From: Alphaproteobacteria bacterium
Lineage (GTDB): Bacteria; Pseudomonadota; Alphaproteobacteria; Caulobacterales; Aquidulcibacteraceae
Assembly: GCA_027488965.1 (NCBI GenBank)
Contig: JAIYAO010000198.1
Location: 1 to 64,000 of the forward strand
Direction of reading: 5' to 3'
DNA length: 64,000 nucleotides
The translations under genes and the position numbers were made by a program. Positions 62,331 to 64,000 of this stretch are shown one piece after another (the stretch's first letter is position 1; each line of letters starts with the position of its first letter). The notes beneath the pieces are model-generated. The model made no database searches. It saw only the letters and a program-made list of their open reading frames with translations, and had not been told where the DNA came from.

Positions 62331-63714
62331 GAGCGTCGTCACGCGCTTCGCCCCGTCCCCCACCGGCTTCCTGCATATCGGAGGTGCGCGGACCGCGCTA
62401 TTCAACTGGCTCTTCGCGCGTCGCCACGGCGGCCGCTACCTGCTGCGCATCGAGGACACCGATCGCGCGCGTTCCACGCAGGGGGCCATCGACGCGATCA
62501 TCGAGGGCCTCGGCTGGCTTGGCCTCGACGCCGACGCACCTCCGATCTTCCAGTTCGCTCGCGCCGCGCGGCACCGCGAGGTCGCCGAGGAGATGATCGC
62601 GCGCGGCGGCGCCTTTCGCTGCTACCTCTCCGCCGAGGAGGTGGAGGCGCAGCGTGCGCTGGCGCAGGCGCAGGGCCGCGCGTTCCGGTCCCCGTGGCGC
62701 GACGGGGGCGCGGCGCCCGCCGGTGCGCCGTCCGTCGTGCGCCTGCGCGCGCCCGACGCCGGTGATGTGCTGAACGACGACCTGGTGCAGGGCCCGGTGC
62801 GCGTGAAGGCCGCCGACATCGACGATCTCGTGCTGCTGCGCGCTGATGGCGGGCCCACGTATATGCACGCCGTGGTTGTCGACGATCATGACATGGGTGT
62901 GACGCACGTGATCCGCGGCGACGACCACCTGACCAACGCGGCGCGGCAGATTCCGATCTTCCAGGCGATGGGCTGGGACGTGCCCGCCTTCGCCCACGTG
63001 CCGATGATCCACGGACCGGACGGCGCCAAGCTGTCCAAGCGTCATGGGGCGCTAGGCGTGGAGGCGTACAGGGATCTGGGCTACCTGCCGGAAGGTCTGC
63101 TCAACTACCTGATGCGGCTTGGCTGGAGCCACGGCGACAGGGAGATCATGACGCTGGCCGAAGCGGCCGCCGTGTTCGACCTCGCCAATGTGGGCCGTGG
63201 ACCCGCGCGCCTCGATTTCGCGAAGCTCGACTTCGTCAACGCCCACTACATGAAGGGGGCCGACGACGATCGGCTCACACGCCTCACCCTCGATTATGTC
63301 TCAGCGCAGCGCGACTGGGTCATAGGCCCGGAAGAAGCGGCCCGGATCGCCCGCGCCGTGCCGGTTTTGAAGCACCGCGCCAAGACTGTAGCCGAACTGG
63401 CGGATCAATCGTACTTCCTGGTTAGGGCACGCCCCATTGCGCTTGACGTTGCAGCGCAAAAAGCGATGAAGGACGGGGTGGCCGCGCGGCTTGCGCGGCT
63501 TGTCCCGTGCCTGGAAGCGGCGCCCGATTGGGAGGAGGCGACGCTCTCGCAGGCGCTGAAAACGTTTGCCGCCGCCGAAGGCGTCGGCATGGGGCAGATC
63601 GGGCCTGGACTTCGCGCGTTGCTGACAGGCGGCGCCGCCAGCCCGGACCTCGGTCAGACACTGGCGCTCCTCGGCCGCGAAGAGTCGCTCGCCAGGATCG
63701 CCGACGGACTTTGA
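62329..63714 (+). CDS. gltX: Glutamyl-tRNA synthetase
   Basis: Charges tRNA-Glu, and possibly tRNA-Gln for GatCAB. The 461-aa class I enzyme has the HIGH-type motif SPTGFLHIGGARTALFNW and the KMSKS-type GAKLSKRHGALGVEAYRDLG. ATG 62329 is the family start; 174 bp of the track ORF upstream are not coding for it. The start overlaps the comEC ATG on the opposite strand by 2 bases. gltA follows after 41 bp. Confidence 0.95.
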   Translation: MSVVTRFAPSPTGFLHIGGARTALFNWLFARRHGGRYLLRIEDTDRARSTQGAIDAIIEGLGWLGLDADAPPIFQFARAARHREVAEEMIARGGAFRCYLSAEEVEAQRALAQAQGRAFRSPWRDGGAAPAGAPSVVRLRAPDAGDVLNDDLVQGPVRVKAADIDDLVLLRADGGPTYMHAVVVDDHDMGVTHVIRGDDHLTNAARQIPIFQAMGWDVPAFAHVPMIHGPDGAKLSKRHGALGVEAYRDLGYLPEGLLNYLMRLGWSHGDREIMTLAEAAAVFDLANVGRGPARLDFAKLDFVNAHYMKGADDDRLTRLTLDYVSAQRDWVIGPEEAARIARAVPVLKHRAKTVAELADQSYFLVRARPIALDVAAQKAMKDGVAARLARLVPCLEAAPDWEEATLSQALKTFAAAEGVGMGQIGPGLRALLTGGAASPDLGQTLALLGREESLARIADGL

Positions 63715-63755
63715 CGCGGGCGTCGCCGCTCGCACGGCTATGAAAGGGACGCGTC

Positions 63756-64000
63756 ATGGAAAACAAGATCACGCCGAAGGGCGCTACGTCGCTCGAAGTG
63801 AACGGCAAGAAGGTCGACCTGCCGATGTTCGGCGGCTCGGTCGGCCCCGACGTGGTGGATATCCGCAAGCTGTACGCTGAAACGGGCGCCTTCACCTACG
63901 ATCCCGGCTTCACCTCGACCGCCAGTTGCGAAAGCCAGATCACCTTCATCGACGGTGACGAGGGCGTGCTGCTCTATCGCGGCTACCCCATCGACCAGCT
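63756..64000 (+). CDS. gltA: Citrate synthase (partial, 3' end outside window)
   Basis: First enzyme of the TCA cycle. Only the first 81 residues are in the window: [20 protein letters not shown], then [21 protein letters not shown] and [11 protein letters not shown]. This is the standard N-terminus of hexameric type II bacterial citrate synthase. It starts at ATG 63756. The ORF track misses it because it runs off the edge. Confidence 0.95.
   Translation, partial: MENKITPKGATSLEVNGKKVDLPMFGGSVGPDVVDIRKLYAETGAFTYDPGFTSTASCESQITFIDGDEGVLLYRGYPIDQ

Overview
The window is a high-GC, gene-dense bacterial chromosome segment, almost certainly from an alphaproteobacterium. The evidence is gene order and family type: ntrB-ntrC-ntrY-ntrX-dat-hfq-hflX, a fused ispDF, an E1-beta subunit of pyruvate dehydrogenase that carries its own lipoyl domain, eno-ftsB-pdhA, ppiD-trpE-trpG-trpD-trpC-lexA-comEC, an imuA-imuB-dnaE2 cassette, and two direct-repeat LexA boxes of the alphaproteobacterial type (GTTC-N7-GTTC / GAAC-N7-GAAC). 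A partial PopA-like degenerate GGDEF protein at the left edge hints at a Caulobacterales/Hyphomonadaceae-like or related lineage. I cannot fix the genus.

Layout. 1-4 kb: PopA-like protein (minus), then an alpha-methylacyl-CoA racemase-type CaiB/BaiF protein and the scoA-scoB CoA transferase. 4-9.5 kb: SOS mutasome imuA-imuB-dnaE2 behind a LexA box. 9.5-17.1 kb: GST, tRNA-Ser(UGA), then RlpA, D,D-carboxypeptidase, tmk-holB-tatD-MBL hydrolase and mazG. 17.3-19.4 kb: a secreted caspase-like/FGE-like fusion and about 450 bp of palindromic non-coding DNA. 19.4-29 kb (minus): the dusB-ntrB-ntrC-ntrY-ntrX-dat-hfq-hflX block for nitrogen sensing and RNA-based regulation. 29-38.4 kb: ispDF, a polytopic spermidine-synthase-like protein, pncC, ratA-lipA, an acyl-ACP synthetase-like enzyme, an orphan Imm53 immunity gene and lpdA. 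38.4-49 kb: accessory small genes plus the operon eno, beta-propeller protein, ftsB, pdhA, DUF5076, small membrane protein, MAPEG, pdhB, membrane protein, pdhC, small ORF. rpmF lies just upstream. 49-64 kb: TetR regulator, pyrG, secG, tpiA, ppiD-trpEGDC, lexA, comEC, gltX and the start of gltA.

How the genes work together. The core is housekeeping: glycolysis to acetyl-CoA (tpiA, eno, PDH E1/E2/E3, lipoyl synthase), entry to the TCA cycle (gltA), tryptophan synthesis, DNA replication and damage tolerance (holB, tmk, imuAB-dnaE2, lexA), envelope biogenesis (RlpA, DacF-like, FtsB, SecG, PpiD) and nitrogen signalling. The unusual parts sit between these: unexplained membrane proteins translationally coupled inside the PDH operon, a palindromic repeat read in frame through the linker of PDH E2, an orphan immunity gene, a caspase/FGE fusion whose FGE half has no catalytic cysteines, and NtrC and NtrX that both lack GAFTGA. 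I found no CRISPR array, prophage or insertion sequence. No clear new multi-gene system is visible. The PDH-operon membrane genes and the repeat-derived E2 linker are the best candidates for something undescribed.
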